A stretch of DNA of 64,000 nt from Terriglobus saanensis SP1PR4 (GTDB taxonomy: Bacteria; Acidobacteriota; Terriglobia; Terriglobales; Acidobacteriaceae): assembly GCF_000179915.2 (NCBI RefSeq), contig NC_014963.1:3348001-3412000 (forward strand), given 5' to 3'. This document shows positions 16,253 to 26,561 of this stretch, piece by piece (within the stretch, counting starts at the first letter, position 1; every line of letters starts with the position of its first letter). Position numbers and translations under genes: made by a program. The notes beneath the pieces are model-generated. The model made no database searches and was not told the DNA's origin. It worked only from the letters and a program-made list of their open reading frames with translations.

Positions 16253-19200
16253 CTAGAACAAGACGCGGCCTCCGACCTGGATAATGCGGTTGCTGCCGCC
16301 TGTACCGGTCACCTTGCCGAAGGTAGTGCTGTTCATCGCGGTCGAGGGAGTACCAAGGTTCGTAAGGTTGAAGACATTGGAGAACTCACCCCGCAACTGG
16401 AAGCGAAGCTCCTGATGAATCGCAAAGTCGCGGAAGAGCGAGGCATCCACATTCCGATATCCTGGACTGTCCAATTGCGCAGGGCGAGTATTTCCCAAAA
16501 GGCCCAGAGGACCCAGACCAGGACAGCCTGCATCGACACCCGGTCGGCAATATGCGGTTGTGTCGAACCACTGATTCATCATCGCAACACGCGACCGGCC
16601 ATTGTCTATGAGGTGAGCAAACTTGCCCGGCGCGATGCTCGGGCGGTTATTGCCATTGCCTGAGAAGTAGTTGTCGTTCCCCGTAGTCACGGTAAACGGC
16701 TGTCCACTGTTCGCTGTCCAGATGCCCGACACCGTCCAGCCGTTCAGCGCAATCCTGACCACACGGTTGTACTTGTCGAAGTAATCCGGCTTCCAGACGA
16801 AGGACATCGTCATCATCTGGCGGCGGTCCTGGTCCGAACGCTGGCGATACTCAAGCTGGGGATAGTTCGAATCCACAAAGCTACCGTTCAACCCGCTGCC
16901 GCTATCGAGCGCGTTGCTCTGTAGCGTCTTGCTCCAGGTGTAATAACCGCGCGCACTGACATGGTGCGTCAACCGCTGCTCAATGGAAATCTGTAGAGAG
17001 TTGTAGTTGGAGTTCTGATTGGACCGAATGATGTACACGTTGGAGTAGATCGGATTTGCCGCAGACTGACCGAAGCTGGAGTTGAGCGGCCGACGATTGT
17101 TGACGGTGGCACTGGTGTTTGCATAACCGCAAGCCTTGGTGAGATCGGTGCAGCTTGCCCCACTGGTGCCTGCTGCAGTGATGTTGAACTGCGGTCCGTT
17201 GATGTCGTTATAGAGCGGCGTCTTGCGATTGAGCGACGCAACATAGTTGGCGCTCAGAGCCAGACCTTTACCGAACTGCTGCTGAAATCCAAAGTTCATC
17301 TGGATCGTATACGGCCAACGATAATTCGGGTCGAACGCAACGACCTGGTTGAGCGGAAGGAAGGTCGCATTGCCGCTTCCACGAGAAAAGTTTAGAGCAG
17401 GGTAAGGGTTCGAACCGGTCGGGAACTCAGTCGGATCTCCGCTATACGGATGCGTCAGCGAGACCACCTTGTTATAGGTATTGCGAACGGCATAGGGAGC
17501 GAAGTTCGATGGGAACTCCCACTGGTTGCCGGAGATACCACCGAAGAACAGACCAGCCGCCCCGTGGAAAACAGTCTTCCCATCGGAGAATGGATCATAG
17601 GCAAAGCCGACGCGAGGCGATGCGTGGTTGTTCGGCGTAAAGGCACCTCCCTTTGGCACACCTGAGTCTCCGGGAAAGAGCATCCCGATGGGAGCGAGTT
17701 GCGGCCCGGTCTTTCCAATGATCGATACGTTAGGAAAGGCATGCGATTGCTGCCCCGGCACGAAGTTCGTCTGACGCACCTGCGTGTCCGTCGGCGCCTG
17801 CTGCCAGTCATAGCGGATGCCGAGATTGACCGTCAGATTCGGCAAGACGCGCCAGTCGTCCTGCGCAAAGAGGCCATAGTTAAAGTAGTTGGCGTTGGCG
17901 TAGAGCCCCGTATCCTGCCCCATGCTGACCGGGATGCCTGCAAGAAAGTCCGACAGGCCATTGGTGGTGCGCGCACTGCTTGCTCCATTCGTCGTGGAGA
18001 AGGTGAACGCCCCGTAGTTGCCCAGCGAGGTCTGCTGGAAGTCTTTTTCCAGCCCTGCCTCGCCGCCCACATATAGGGAGTGCTTGCCTCGGGTTGTAGT
18101 GACGATATCGCGAACGCCATAGACGTTCGTACCAGCCTTAGGGCCGGTGATGGCCTGTGCCAGCGTAAAGCCCTCTACGCCGCCCACACTGATGTTCGAA
18201 CGCGAAGGCGTTCCGACCACGCCGAAGTCAGAACCGAAGTCCGCCAGTGTGCCACCCGGAACCGGAATACGGCCGCCGTTCTGGCGCGTGTAGTTCACCC
18301 AGAACTGATTGATCGTTCGCGGACCGATGGTCCAGACATCACTGATGTTGGCGTTTTGCTGCTTGTTGGCGTAGTTGGAATACGACCAGGCCTGTGTGAA
18401 GCCGGTAGGATTCTGACGGACCTTATAGTTCAGCAGGAAATAACTGAGGGTCAGGCGATGCGACTTGGTGACCTGATGATCTGTCTTAATAAGGTACTCT
18501 TCGTTCTGTTCCGGCAAAGGAGAGCGCGACCGATAGGTATACTGCGTATCGCCGAAGACCGCCGGTTGTTTTGCTGGAAGGTTTTTGACAAGGTAGTTCA
18601 GGATGTTCACGGCCGTCGGATCGACCGCAGGCAGCGTGTTATTGGCATAGGGCAAACGGGTCGTCGGATTGCACACCAGGAAGTGGACGGCGGTATTCGC
18701 AGCGGCGGTCGGCGTCGTCGTGCAGCTCGCCTGTTCCGCAGCGGTAGGCGTGTTCTCAGAAAAATTGCCGGTGATCTGCGCCGGACTGGGCAGACTGCCG
18801 CTGTAATTGGCGTACTGAATAAAGCGGTACCCAGCGAAGCTGCCGAAGAAGAAGTCCTTGTCATGACGGATGGGACCGCCTACGGTCGCGCCGAAGCGAT
18901 GCTGGTTATACGGGTTCTTGGTAGCTCCCGCACCAGAATTATGCGCAATGGCGTTGAAGTTACGGTCGCGGAAGAACTCGAAGAGCGAACCATGAAATTT
19001 GTTCGTGCCATCTTTCGTGATCACACTCACCACCGCCGAGGAATAACGCCCCAGCTGCGCGCTGTAATTATTGGTGACGACGTTGAACTGGCTGACCGCA
19101 TCGGGATTCGGTACCTGGTTTCCGCTGTTCCGAAGACCCGTCATGTTGAGACCGCCGTCGAGATAGTACGATACCTGGCCGACGAAGCCGTCCGTCGATC

Positions 19201-19756
19201 CATTCACCAAGACCTTGATCTCCTGATAGCCGAGGTTGTTCACCGTGCTGACCGACTGTACCCCTGGGACGAGTTGCAGCAGGCGACTGACATCCCGGTT
19301 CACGAGCGGAAGGTTGTCGATCTCCACATTGTCTACTGTGCGTCCCAAAGTGGAACTTCCCAGGTTGACCAGAGGCACATCCGCGCTCACATTGACGGTC
19401 TCAGTGGTGGTTCCGACGTCGAGCGTGAGACTTAGTTCCGCGTTCTGCATGACGGAGAGAACGATGCCAGTGCGCTCAAGGGTCTTGAAGCCCGGGGCCG
19501 CGACCGTCACCTTATAAGGACCGAGCGGAAGGAACTCTTCACGGTAGGTACCGTCTCCTTTAGAGATAGCTGCCCGGGTGAAATTCGTATCGGTCTGGAC
19601 AAGGGTGATCGTGGCATTGGGTACTGCGGCTCCCGAAGTGTCGGTGATATTGCCGAAGACGGTGGCCGTACTGAGCTGGGCGAACGCACTCAACGCCGAA
19701 AAGGCAAAAAGCACGATTCCGAACACGGTTCGGTGTAACGAGGTTGAAACCTTCAT
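16253..19756 (-). CDS. TonB-dependent receptor, Oar-like
   Basis: Complete outer-membrane receptor of 1,167 residues. The ATG at 19756 follows AGGAGA at about ten bases and starts a signal peptide cleaved near SAFAQ; a longer frame to 19822 has no binding site. The N-terminal carboxypeptidase-regulatory-like domain (VFGNITDTSGAAVPNATI) covers about residues 30-115, the plug has NLPLVNRDVSRLLQLVPGV, and the rest is barrel ending in GGRVLF with a terminal aromatic, as outer-membrane proteins do. It is preceded on the same strand by the GH36 alpha-galactosidase gene, about 470 bases upstream, and followed by a strong terminator. Galactosides are therefore a possible cargo by context only. A sequence block upstream is shared with the TonB gene at 59352. 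Confidence 0.95.
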   Translation of the reverse strand: MKVSTSLHRTVFGIVLFAFSALSAFAQLSTATVFGNITDTSGAAVPNATITLVQTDTNFTRAAISKGDGTYREEFLPLGPYKVTVAAPGFKTLERTGIVLSVMQNAELSLTLDVGTTTETVNVSADVPLVNLGSSTLGRTVDNVEIDNLPLVNRDVSRLLQLVPGVQSVSTVNNLGYQEIKVLVNGSTDGFVGQVSYYLDGGLNMTGLRNSGNQVPNPDAVSQFNVVTNNYSAQLGRYSSAVVSVITKDGTNKFHGSLFEFFRDRNFNAIAHNSGAGATKNPYNQHRFGATVGGPIRHDKDFFFGSFAGYRFIQYANYSGSLPSPAQITGNFSENTPTAAEQASCTTTPTAAANTAVHFLVCNPTTRLPYANNTLPAVDPTAVNILNYLVKNLPAKQPAVFGDTQYTYRSRSPLPEQNEEYLIKTDHQVTKSHRLTLSYFLLNYKVRQNPTGFTQAWSYSNYANKQQNANISDVWTIGPRTINQFWVNYTRQNGGRIPVPGGTLADFGSDFGVVGTPSRSNISVGGVEGFTLAQAITGPKAGTNVYGVRDIVTTTRGKHSLYVGGEAGLEKDFQQTSLGNYGAFTFSTTNGASSARTTNGLSDFLAGIPVSMGQDTGLYANANYFNYGLFAQDDWRVLPNLTVNLGIRYDWQQAPTDTQVRQTNFVPGQQSHAFPNVSIIGKTGPQLAPIGMLFPGDSGVPKGGAFTPNNHASPRVGFAYDPFSDGKTVFHGAAGLFFGGISGNQWEFPSNFAPYAVRNTYNKVVSLTHPYSGDPTEFPTGSNPYPALNFSRGSGNATFLPLNQVVAFDPNYRWPYTIQMNFGFQQQFGKGLALSANYVASLNRKTPLYNDINGPQFNITAAGTSGASCTDLTKACGYANTSATVNNRRPLNSSFGQSAANPIYSNVYIIRSNQNSNYNSLQISIEQRLTHHVSARGYYTWSKTLQSNALDSGSGLNGSFVDSNYPQLEYRQRSDQDRRQMMTMSFVWKPDYFDKYNRVVRIALNGWTVSGIWTANSGQPFTVTTGNDNYFSGNGNNRPSIAPGKFAHLIDNGRSRVAMMNQWFDTTAYCRPGVDAGCPGLGPLGLLGNTRPAQLDSPGYRNVDASLFRDFAIHQELRFQLRGEFSNVFNLTNLGTPSTAMNSTTFGKVTGTGGSNRIIQVGGRVLF

Positions 19757-20228
19757 GCGGGTGGCTCTCCTAAAGCACTGCATTCCTACAAGTTTGTTTA
19801 GCGTTCGGCAGGCTGCATCCATAACGTCATCAAGAAAGACAAAACCTGACTCCGAGCATTCCCTTCCCTCGGTGCAAAACCAGGCACATTAGCCGTTTCT
19901 TGTCTGAGATTTCTGGGGGACGCGAACATTTGAAGTGCGGCTTAATTCCCGAACACAAACAGAGCCACACTGAACGCCAGAGCGCGAAACTGACAAGTGA
20001 CTCACCGTTTGGCACAGAAACTTCACAATAATTTTATTTAGAATCAATTACTTAGACTTCACATCGATACTTGTTACAAACCAAACAATTGCCTTTTGAA
20101 AAGCAGTTCTTTTTATTCCCTATGGGAAGATCATCGTTTTTGGTCTCGAAATAAAGGCAACGAGCAACCGCAGACCCCACCCGGGCCGGCCTGATCGATT
20201 CTGCAAAATGTTGTTTGAAGCGCCGCAG
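19757..20228. other. AT-rich intergenic promoter region
   Basis: No gene is supported in these 472 bases. The part from about 20020 to 20120 is much richer in A and T than its surroundings and holds the block at 20042-20069 that recurs before another TonB receptor gene. It most likely contains the promoter of the TonB receptor reading leftwards. Confidence 0.6.
20042..20069 (-). promoter_or_regulatory. Element shared by two TonB receptor upstream regions
   Basis: On the plus strand it reads AATCAATTACTTAGA then CTTCACATCGAT. The region before the TonB gene at 59352 has AATCAATCACTTAG, three extra bases, then CTTCCCATCGAT (62872-62900). Same orientation to the receptor gene in both cases, 150-290 bases from the start codons. 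Function unknown. Confidence 0.4.
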
Positions 20229-22475
20229 CTAGCGGCGGTTCAAGGTGAAAGCCATCGCCTGAAAGTCTCCTCGAAGCTGAACGTCGATACCACGGTGCAT
20301 GAGATAAGCTCCGCTCGCGAAGGCAGGAGTGTCGGACGAGAGCTTTCCTGAGAGCGCCTTAATGTCGTAGGTTGCGTTCTCGTCAAGACCCCGGAGATAG
20401 ATCCGCGGAAATGGATAATTCTGCGTGCTCGAATGGAGAAAGGCAAAGGTGACGGCCTGTTTTCCGTCGCGGGAGACGCTTTCGGTAACCGACGCTTCTC
20501 CTTCTCTGGGTGACATCAATCGATAGAGTGCCCCGCGCTGCACCGTCTCCCGGACCCCCTTGTACGCGGCCACCATCTGCTTGGCCGTCGCAAAATCCTC
20601 CGGCTTCCATTCGTTCAGGTTCGCCCCGATGCCGAGCGAACCCTGCATGGCGGAGAGGAAGCGGTAATCCAGCGACACAGAACGGTGATTGACCCAGTTG
20701 GGAGAGTCGGTCACCCAGGCCATCATCACCCCGGGGGTGTAAGCGTAAGTAAACCCTTCCTGCAGGAACAGGCGGTCATAGGCATCCGTATTGTCCGAAG
20801 GCCAGACCTCGTCGGTGTAATGCATTACGCCGAGGTCCACCCGGCTTCCACCACCGGAACAACTTTCAAACTCCGTATTGGGATGCTTTTTGCGCATCTG
20901 CTCCAGAATGTCGTAGAAGTTCCGTGTGAAATCCACATAGACATTCTTCTGCTCGTCCTTTGCGACCGAGGGCCAACCCGGTTCTGCCCAGTTGCGGTTG
21001 TAATCCCACTTGATGAAGGAGATATCGTTCTCGGTGAGCAGCTTATCGAGCCACTGCAGCACATAGGCATGGACATCAGGACGTGCTAAGTTCAAGACGA
21101 GCTGATTTCTACCCTCGGTCTGCGGGCGTCCCGGAAAGTTAAGAATCCAGTCGGGATGTTTCCGGTAAAGATCGCTATCAGGATTGACCATCTCCGGTTC
21201 GACCCAAAGGCCGAACTCCATCCCCAGCGAATGCACCTTATTAATGAGTGGCTTCAATCCATGGGGAAATTTCTGCGGGTTGACGTACCAATCGCCCAGA
21301 CCGGCATGGTCGTCCTTGCGCTGCCCGAACCAACCATCGTCCATCACAAAACGCTCAACCCCGAGGGTCGCCGCCTTTTCCGCGAGGGCCATCTGCCCAG
21401 GCTCGTCCACCCGAAACTCTGTGGCTTCCCACGAGTTGTAGAGGACAGGTCGCAGCTTCGGCGTCGGCGCGTGGGGTAAAAGGCTATCGACTTCAAAGCG
21501 GTGCAAAAGGCGCGATGCCTCACCTATACCGTGGCTGGAGTACCCACCATAGAAGTAAGGCGTCTGAAAGCGCTCTCCCTTCTTGACCAGATACGAAAAA
21601 TCGAAGGCGTTCGGACCACCCGTCACGCGGACCTGCTGCATCACGTCCTGTTCGATGGCGATCTGCCATGAACCGCTCCATCCAAGCGCACCGAACCAGA
21701 CGCTGCCCTCATCCTGGTCTTTCGTGGTGGCATGGTCGATCATGAACCACGGGTTATTGTGCGACCCCGTCGTCCCCCGTCTGCTCTCCAGCACCGTCAT
21801 GCCGCCGTGCACGGGCTGCTCCTGAAGATTCCACTCTCCTGCCCATCTGCCCGTGACGTAGCGCAGGCGATACTCTGTCCCGCGCGGAAGGTTCCAGGTG
21901 CCAGACGCCACCTGCTCGATCGTGAAAGGCGCTCCGGTGCGGTTCTCAATCTCCGCGGAGCGGCGGAGAATTCCAGTTTCGGAATCCATCTGGTACTGCA
22001 GCGTCACGTAAACCTCGCGCGAGATGTCCTTCATCACGATCGCAAGTTGTGCATCGCTCACTTTGTTCGAGACGTACTTAAGCACGAGGTCGCGGTTCCC
22101 ATCAGGGAACGTGATCTTCAGGTCCGGCTGCACATAAAGAGCCCCACCCCATCCAACATATTCGTGAGGCTTCGTCGTCACTGGCGGGTCGAAGGACGCG
22201 TTGCCCTGTGAAGGACGAGCCGCATCGAAGTGTTCCGTCGCAGGTAAATGCTTGCCCCAATACAGGGTCTGAACCTGTCCCTCACTGTTTACGCCGAGGA
22301 CATACGTCACATCGCCTCCATCGAGACGAAATACCTGAGTAGTCGAATCGAACCGCGCACTCGCGGCATTTGCCTGTGCCACGCCTGAGGAAGGCACAAG
22401 AAGCAAGCCACCGAGAGTTCCCGCAGCAAAAAGGTGGCTCAGGGTCTTTGTGAGGAAGCGGCGGGACGGTTTCAT
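20229..22475 (-). CDS. Exported GH36 alpha-galactosidase
   Basis: Retaining alpha-galactosidase of family 36, removing terminal alpha-galactose from oligosaccharides such as raffinose-type sugars or galactomannan side chains. The product has 748 residues, the usual length. The N-terminal beta-sandwich covers about residues 40-330. The TIM barrel carries DDGWFGQRKDDHAGLGDW (379-396), the nucleophile D491 in KWDYNR and the acid/base D561 in PSDNTD, and a small C-terminal beta domain follows. The first 36 residues are an export signal with an arginine pair (SRRFLTK) that could be a Tat signal, so it works outside the cytoplasm, unlike many GH36 enzymes. AGGAG precedes the ATG. It lies between two TonB receptor genes on the same strand, with a strong terminator upstream, and is probably transcribed from its own promoter. 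Confidence 0.94.
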   Translation of the reverse strand: MKPSRRFLTKTLSHLFAAGTLGGLLLVPSSGVAQANAASARFDSTTQVFRLDGGDVTYVLGVNSEGQVQTLYWGKHLPATEHFDAARPSQGNASFDPPVTTKPHEYVGWGGALYVQPDLKITFPDGNRDLVLKYVSNKVSDAQLAIVMKDISREVYVTLQYQMDSETGILRRSAEIENRTGAPFTIEQVASGTWNLPRGTEYRLRYVTGRWAGEWNLQEQPVHGGMTVLESRRGTTGSHNNPWFMIDHATTKDQDEGSVWFGALGWSGSWQIAIEQDVMQQVRVTGGPNAFDFSYLVKKGERFQTPYFYGGYSSHGIGEASRLLHRFEVDSLLPHAPTPKLRPVLYNSWEATEFRVDEPGQMALAEKAATLGVERFVMDDGWFGQRKDDHAGLGDWYVNPQKFPHGLKPLINKVHSLGMEFGLWVEPEMVNPDSDLYRKHPDWILNFPGRPQTEGRNQLVLNLARPDVHAYVLQWLDKLLTENDISFIKWDYNRNWAEPGWPSVAKDEQKNVYVDFTRNFYDILEQMRKKHPNTEFESCSGGGSRVDLGVMHYTDEVWPSDNTDAYDRLFLQEGFTYAYTPGVMMAWVTDSPNWVNHRSVSLDYRFLSAMQGSLGIGANLNEWKPEDFATAKQMVAAYKGVRETVQRGALYRLMSPREGEASVTESVSRDGKQAVTFAFLHSSTQNYPFPRIYLRGLDENATYDIKALSGKLSSDTPAFASGAYLMHRGIDVQLRGDFQAMAFTLNRR

Positions 22476-22603
22476 GGATCACTCCTGCGAACAAGGGAAA
22501 GTACATCCATTATGCATTTCCCGTGGAGGATGCTCCGTCCGCAAGACCCGTTCTCTCAGAGAGTGCTTCCATTTCGATGCTGCAATGAATCCGGGTCGAG
22601 AGC

Positions 22604-22643
22604 AAAAAAAAACGGAAGAGCGGGCACATTTGCCGCTCTTCCG
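22604..22643 (-). terminator. Strong intrinsic terminator of the TonB receptor gene
   Basis: On the minus strand an 11-bp stem (CGGAAGAGCGG with CCGCTCTTCCG) is followed by nine T residues. It lies just after the stop of the TonB gene at 22657 and separates it from the GH36 gene. Confidence 0.93.
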
Positions 22644-22656
22644 CTCGCGCCTGAAT

Positions 22657-25600
22657 CTACCAGTTAGCGCTGAGTCCGAAACGAAGATTTCTCTGGTCCT
22701 GCGCGGCGGCGGTAGTCGTCATAAAGCCCGAGTTACTTACGTTCGCATTGGGAGCGGAGAAATGCGGTGTGTTGGTTAGATTGAATGCTTCCGCACGGAA
22801 GGTCATCGTCAACCGTTCGTAGAGTGGGAAGGTGCGGAAGAGCCCAGCGTCGAAGTCGACCTGACGAGAAGACCTCAGAGCATTTCGGCTGGAAGTACCG
22901 AAACGGGCCGTGGTGACTGCTGCAAAGGAAGAGGGATCGTAGAGGTATTCCCCAGGGCCGCTCGTTCCATACCGCACGATGGGCTTGATCAGATCTGCCG
23001 TTTGGGTATTGTCGGGAGCATTCAACGAGGTGGTAGACGCTGTGACGGTAAACGGCCTTCCCGAAACGGCAGAGAATATTCCGTTGGCCTGCCAACCTCC
23101 GAACAGAGCGCTTGAAATCCCCGATGTGGCGAAGCGTTGTCCACGCCCAAAAGGCAAGCTGTAAGTGGATGCAAGCTGCAGGTTGTGGGGGATGTCGTAT
23201 CCGGCGCGCGCATAGTTTTTGGGAATCTGCGATGGCGTGTTGAAGGCTAACTGAGCCCAACCGTCGTTGTCGGTGAAGTTCATCGCCTTGGAATAGGTGT
23301 ATGCACCTTTAATCGTCAGACCTTTGGCCGCTCTCTTTTCGATCGATGCCTGCAGGCCGTGATAGTTCGCGTTGTAGCGACCATTCCAGGCCCAGGTGAT
23401 TGCCGTACGCTTGAGAGCCGCCGTGTTGAGCGGCTGTCCTGCCGTACCGCCACCGGGTACGCCCGCATTGACATCGATATCTACAAAGGAATGAATCGTC
23501 TGCGTTCCAACGTAAGCGATCGTGGAGAAGAGGTTCCAGGGAAGCTGACGCTGCAAGACGAGATTCCAGGATTCAACGTATCCGCGCTTGATGGAGTTCC
23601 CATCGATATAACGTTCCTGCGCCGTGCCGGGAACGGTAAGATTCGGCTGCGTGAAGTCAGGAGTAGCGATGGCCGGGATACCCGAGGACAGGGAGTTAAG
23701 TGCGGTATACGAGTTAGCCGAGGTAAAAGTGGAAGAGACCGTCAAGGGATAGAAGCCACGCAGAGGACGTGCCAGCGGAAGCGGATCGATGCTGATACCG
23801 TATCCACCACGAAGGACCGTCTTGTCGTCGAGCTTCTGCGCGAAGCCAACACGCGGAACGAAGAGCGTATGGTTCGTGGAGATTCCAAGCCCTTTGGGAT
23901 TTCCGCCGACTCCACCGAGCGCGACCTGATTGGTCGCGGGATTGAACTCTTCGATACCGCCTCGTCCCGAGCGCGTCATCATGGGGTAGAGCTCATAGCG
24001 AACGCCGATGGAGAGAGTAAGGCTTGGCGTTACCTGCCAGCGGTCCTGTGCGTATCCGGCCCACTCGTAGTTATAGGTCGTGAAGTTGGCAAATTGCAGC
24101 GTTTCTTTGTCCGATTGAGGAAGACCTAAAAGAAATGCCGCGTAGGAGTTGTACTGCGTCGTTGCAGGGCCTCCGTTGAGGCCCGTGATGCCGCCTACGA
24201 AGTTGAACTGTCCTTGCGGTCCACCGTTGCCACCGCCATCCGGTTCATAAAAGTTCATGTGGTGACGAATGACTTCAAAGCCGAAGCGGAAATAGTGCTT
24301 CGTGTGCGACCAGCCAACATTTTGCGCAATGGCGTAGGTGTCCTGGTGATAGAGGTAAGGGCGCGTGTCGGTGTCTCCACCGTACTGCGAGTAGCCGGAG
24401 ATGATGAACTGCGGAGCTCCGCTGTTAAGGATGCTGCCGTTGCCACCGTTCGTTCCCGGAATACCAAGCTGAGTGATCGGAATGGACTGACCGTATCCAA
24501 AGCCGTAGACATTGTTTCCGAGGCGGATGTAACCGAGCGTTCCATCCCAGCTAAGGTTTGGGGTGATGACTTTGGTAAAACCGAGATCTGCAACCTGTGT
24601 GACGCCATCCGACACTCCGATGTAGCCGGAACAGAGAGGGACGCCGCCCGCGTCGCCAAGTCCGGGAGGACAACCGGTAGTAGCGCGCATAAGGCTGTAC
24701 TTGGCCCAGAGGCTGGTTCGATCGGAGACGTTGTAGTTGACCTTGGTGTCGTAGTTATCGCGTGTGAGTGACTGCGAACCAGAGTTGGTGTAGTTATTGC
24801 TGGTGCCTGCGCCGTTGGGGAGAGGGATGAGCGACTGAATTTTGAGAGCGAATGGGTTCAGGCGCGCTGTGGGAATAACGTTATTGACACCTGCGCTCGA
24901 GAGACGTGAACGACCGGTGCCATCCGCGTTTCCTGTCTGCGGATCGTAAAGTGGTGAGCTGTAGGCGCTGAAGTTTCCGGCCCGCTGGTCGGCGGTGGGG
25001 ACGGTCATGACGGCCGTAGTTCCCTGCCGTTCGCGGGTTCCTTCCCAGCTCTGGAAGAAGAAGATTTTGTCGTGCTTGATGGGACCACCGATGGTGACGC
25101 CGTCGATGTTGATATTGGTGAAGGCCTGTTTGCTGCGGTTGAAGAAGTTCCTTGCGGCAACCGCCGAGTTACTGTTCATGGCAAACGCAGAGCCGTGCCA
25201 CGCGTTCGTGCCGGATTTGGTGATGACGTTGGTGACGATGCCGCCTGCCATGCCACTTTCCGCGTCGAAGTTGTTGGTCGACATATTGACGGTTTGAATG
25301 GACTCGGCCGGGGGAATGTACGCCGCGTGATCAGGCAGCCAGAGATAGATGCTCTGAAGACCGTCGACGCGTGTGTCGTTGTTATTGGTATTGACGCCAT
25401 TGACGTTGACGTCCTGTGAACGCTCCGGGCTTGTCTGGAGAGAGTTTGCGAGGACGCCGGGTGTTGCACCTGGGACAAGATTGATGAGGCTTTGAAAGCT
25501 GCGATAGTGGCCTACGGGAAGATCGGTGAGGTCGCTCGCAGTGAGCTCCGTATGGAGATCGGCCTTGTCGGTCTGCAGACCGAGAGCTTGCGCGGAGACA

Positions 25601-25989
25601 ACAACGGACTCGTCCGAGCCACCGACCTGGAGAGGAACGTCTTCGCGAAGAACTCCACCCGCGCTCACGGAGATACCATTTTTGGTATAGGCCTTGAATC
25701 CGGCAACGGTGACGTTCATGTTGTATGTGCCCTGCTGGAAATCCGGGCGAAGGTAGTGACCGGCGTCATCAGTCTTGAGCGTGATGACCTGCCCGGTGCC
25801 GGGGTTTGTAAAAATTACGGTGGCGTTGGGGATGGCCGCACCGCTGGCATCCTGTACGGTGCCGGAGATCGAGCCGTACAGAACCTGGGAGAGGAGAGTT
25901 CTACCGGAAAACAGACCGAGGACGAGCAAGAGGGTCAAGGTACATGCTCGGATACGGATCAGACCGCTTCTGACGAAAAGGCGTTTCAT
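22657..25989 (-). CDS. TonB-dependent receptor, Oar-like
   Basis: Complete outer-membrane receptor of 1,110 residues. The ATG at 25989 follows AGGAGG at four bases; the frame back to 26061 is less likely. A signal peptide (LTLLLVLGLFSGRTLLSQ) leads to the carboxypeptidase-regulatory-like domain (GSISGTVQDASGAAIPNATV), a plug with PVGHYRSFQSLINLVPGATP, and a barrel with repeated aromatic strands ending NLRFGLSANW. The barrel region has FNLTNTPHFSAPN, a phrase repeated in this family near the C-terminus. It is divergent from the Gfo/Idh/MocA gene at 26562; a LacI-type operator lies about 220 bases upstream of its start and a degenerate one (26089-26102) about 100 bases upstream. It may belong to the same regulon as the oxidoreductase clusters. 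Confidence 0.95.
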   Translation of the reverse strand: MKRLFVRSGLIRIRACTLTLLLVLGLFSGRTLLSQVLYGSISGTVQDASGAAIPNATVIFTNPGTGQVITLKTDDAGHYLRPDFQQGTYNMNVTVAGFKAYTKNGISVSAGGVLREDVPLQVGGSDESVVVSAQALGLQTDKADLHTELTASDLTDLPVGHYRSFQSLINLVPGATPGVLANSLQTSPERSQDVNVNGVNTNNNDTRVDGLQSIYLWLPDHAAYIPPAESIQTVNMSTNNFDAESGMAGGIVTNVITKSGTNAWHGSAFAMNSNSAVAARNFFNRSKQAFTNINIDGVTIGGPIKHDKIFFFQSWEGTRERQGTTAVMTVPTADQRAGNFSAYSSPLYDPQTGNADGTGRSRLSSAGVNNVIPTARLNPFALKIQSLIPLPNGAGTSNNYTNSGSQSLTRDNYDTKVNYNVSDRTSLWAKYSLMRATTGCPPGLGDAGGVPLCSGYIGVSDGVTQVADLGFTKVITPNLSWDGTLGYIRLGNNVYGFGYGQSIPITQLGIPGTNGGNGSILNSGAPQFIISGYSQYGGDTDTRPYLYHQDTYAIAQNVGWSHTKHYFRFGFEVIRHHMNFYEPDGGGNGGPQGQFNFVGGITGLNGGPATTQYNSYAAFLLGLPQSDKETLQFANFTTYNYEWAGYAQDRWQVTPSLTLSIGVRYELYPMMTRSGRGGIEEFNPATNQVALGGVGGNPKGLGISTNHTLFVPRVGFAQKLDDKTVLRGGYGISIDPLPLARPLRGFYPLTVSSTFTSANSYTALNSLSSGIPAIATPDFTQPNLTVPGTAQERYIDGNSIKRGYVESWNLVLQRQLPWNLFSTIAYVGTQTIHSFVDIDVNAGVPGGGTAGQPLNTAALKRTAITWAWNGRYNANYHGLQASIEKRAAKGLTIKGAYTYSKAMNFTDNDGWAQLAFNTPSQIPKNYARAGYDIPHNLQLASTYSLPFGRGQRFATSGISSALFGGWQANGIFSAVSGRPFTVTASTTSLNAPDNTQTADLIKPIVRYGTSGPGEYLYDPSSFAAVTTARFGTSSRNALRSSRQVDFDAGLFRTFPLYERLTMTFRAEAFNLTNTPHFSAPNANVSNSGFMTTTAAAQDQRNLRFGLSANW

Positions 25990-26211
25990 AAGACCTCCTG
26001 AAATCGAACATGGATAAAGCCGGTGGAGACAACGCGACAGAATCTGTGGTCCATCTGCCAACTGCCATCCCGGAATGGGATGTAAGAGTGAAGCGCTTGC
26101 GGCTCTTCCGGCCGCATTCCTTTTGCTCTTTTGCTACCTCTGTAGGTTTCAAAGGAAACTTCAGCAGAGCGATGCCTTACGTCTTGCGGGGGATATTGGC
26201 GTAAGTTAGCA

Positions 26212-26225
26212 TGCAACCGCTTGCA
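26212..26225. promoter_or_regulatory. LacI-type operator, TGCAACCGCTTGCA
   Basis: With flanks the site is CATGCAA-CCGC-TTGCATG (26210-26227), seven-base arms around a CG centre. The 14-base core is identical to those at 26450 and 44582 (reverse strand). Confidence 0.7.
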
Positions 26226-26449
26226 TGTAAAGAAACAATTTGCTGGAAGTGAGAGATTTCTTCCTGAGCCATTCTTAGGCGCCTACAGCCTTCAGACGGG
26301 GGCATCCCTTCCTTGGCGGCCTCAAATCCGGAGTTAGGGGGGTCAAGTATTCCTGGCTCCGATATTTGCGGACTTAGCCACGAGAAATCCACGAAAGTGG
26401 AGGCCCAGGCCACAATTCTGCTGCCTTCGCCTCAAAGAAGAGTTTGACC

Positions 26450-26463
26450 TGCAACCGCTTGCA
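26450..26463. promoter_or_regulatory. LacI-type operator inside the oxidoreductase promoter
   Basis: The core TGCAACCGCTTGCA directly follows a -35-like TTGACC (26444-26449), placing the operator in the spacer of a promoter with a weak -10 (TAGCGT, 26467-26472). Bound repressor would block RNA polymerase. The start codon of the oxidoreductase is 98 bases downstream. Confidence 0.7.
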
Positions 26464-26561
26464 TGATAGCGTCTCACCCAACGCACACGCTGCACAAACC
26501 GCGTGTGTCTGCCTCACACTCTCTTCAACGACCCCTGAGAATTTGTATCGGCGGAGGAACA

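Larger units (their letters stand above)
25990..26561. other. Divergent control region with two LacI-type operators
   Basis: No gene is supported in these 572 bases. It holds the operators at 26212-26225 and 26450-26463 and a weaker look-alike, GTGAAGCGCTTGCG, at 26089-26102, which keeps the AA-CG-TT core. The sites are spaced so that one repressor could hold both the leftward TonB gene and the rightward oxidoreductase gene. Confidence 0.6.

Noticed and set aside
18080-19435. Open frame of 451 codons on the plus strand
   Set aside because: Antisense to the TonB receptor at 16253 and of arginine-rich shadow composition.
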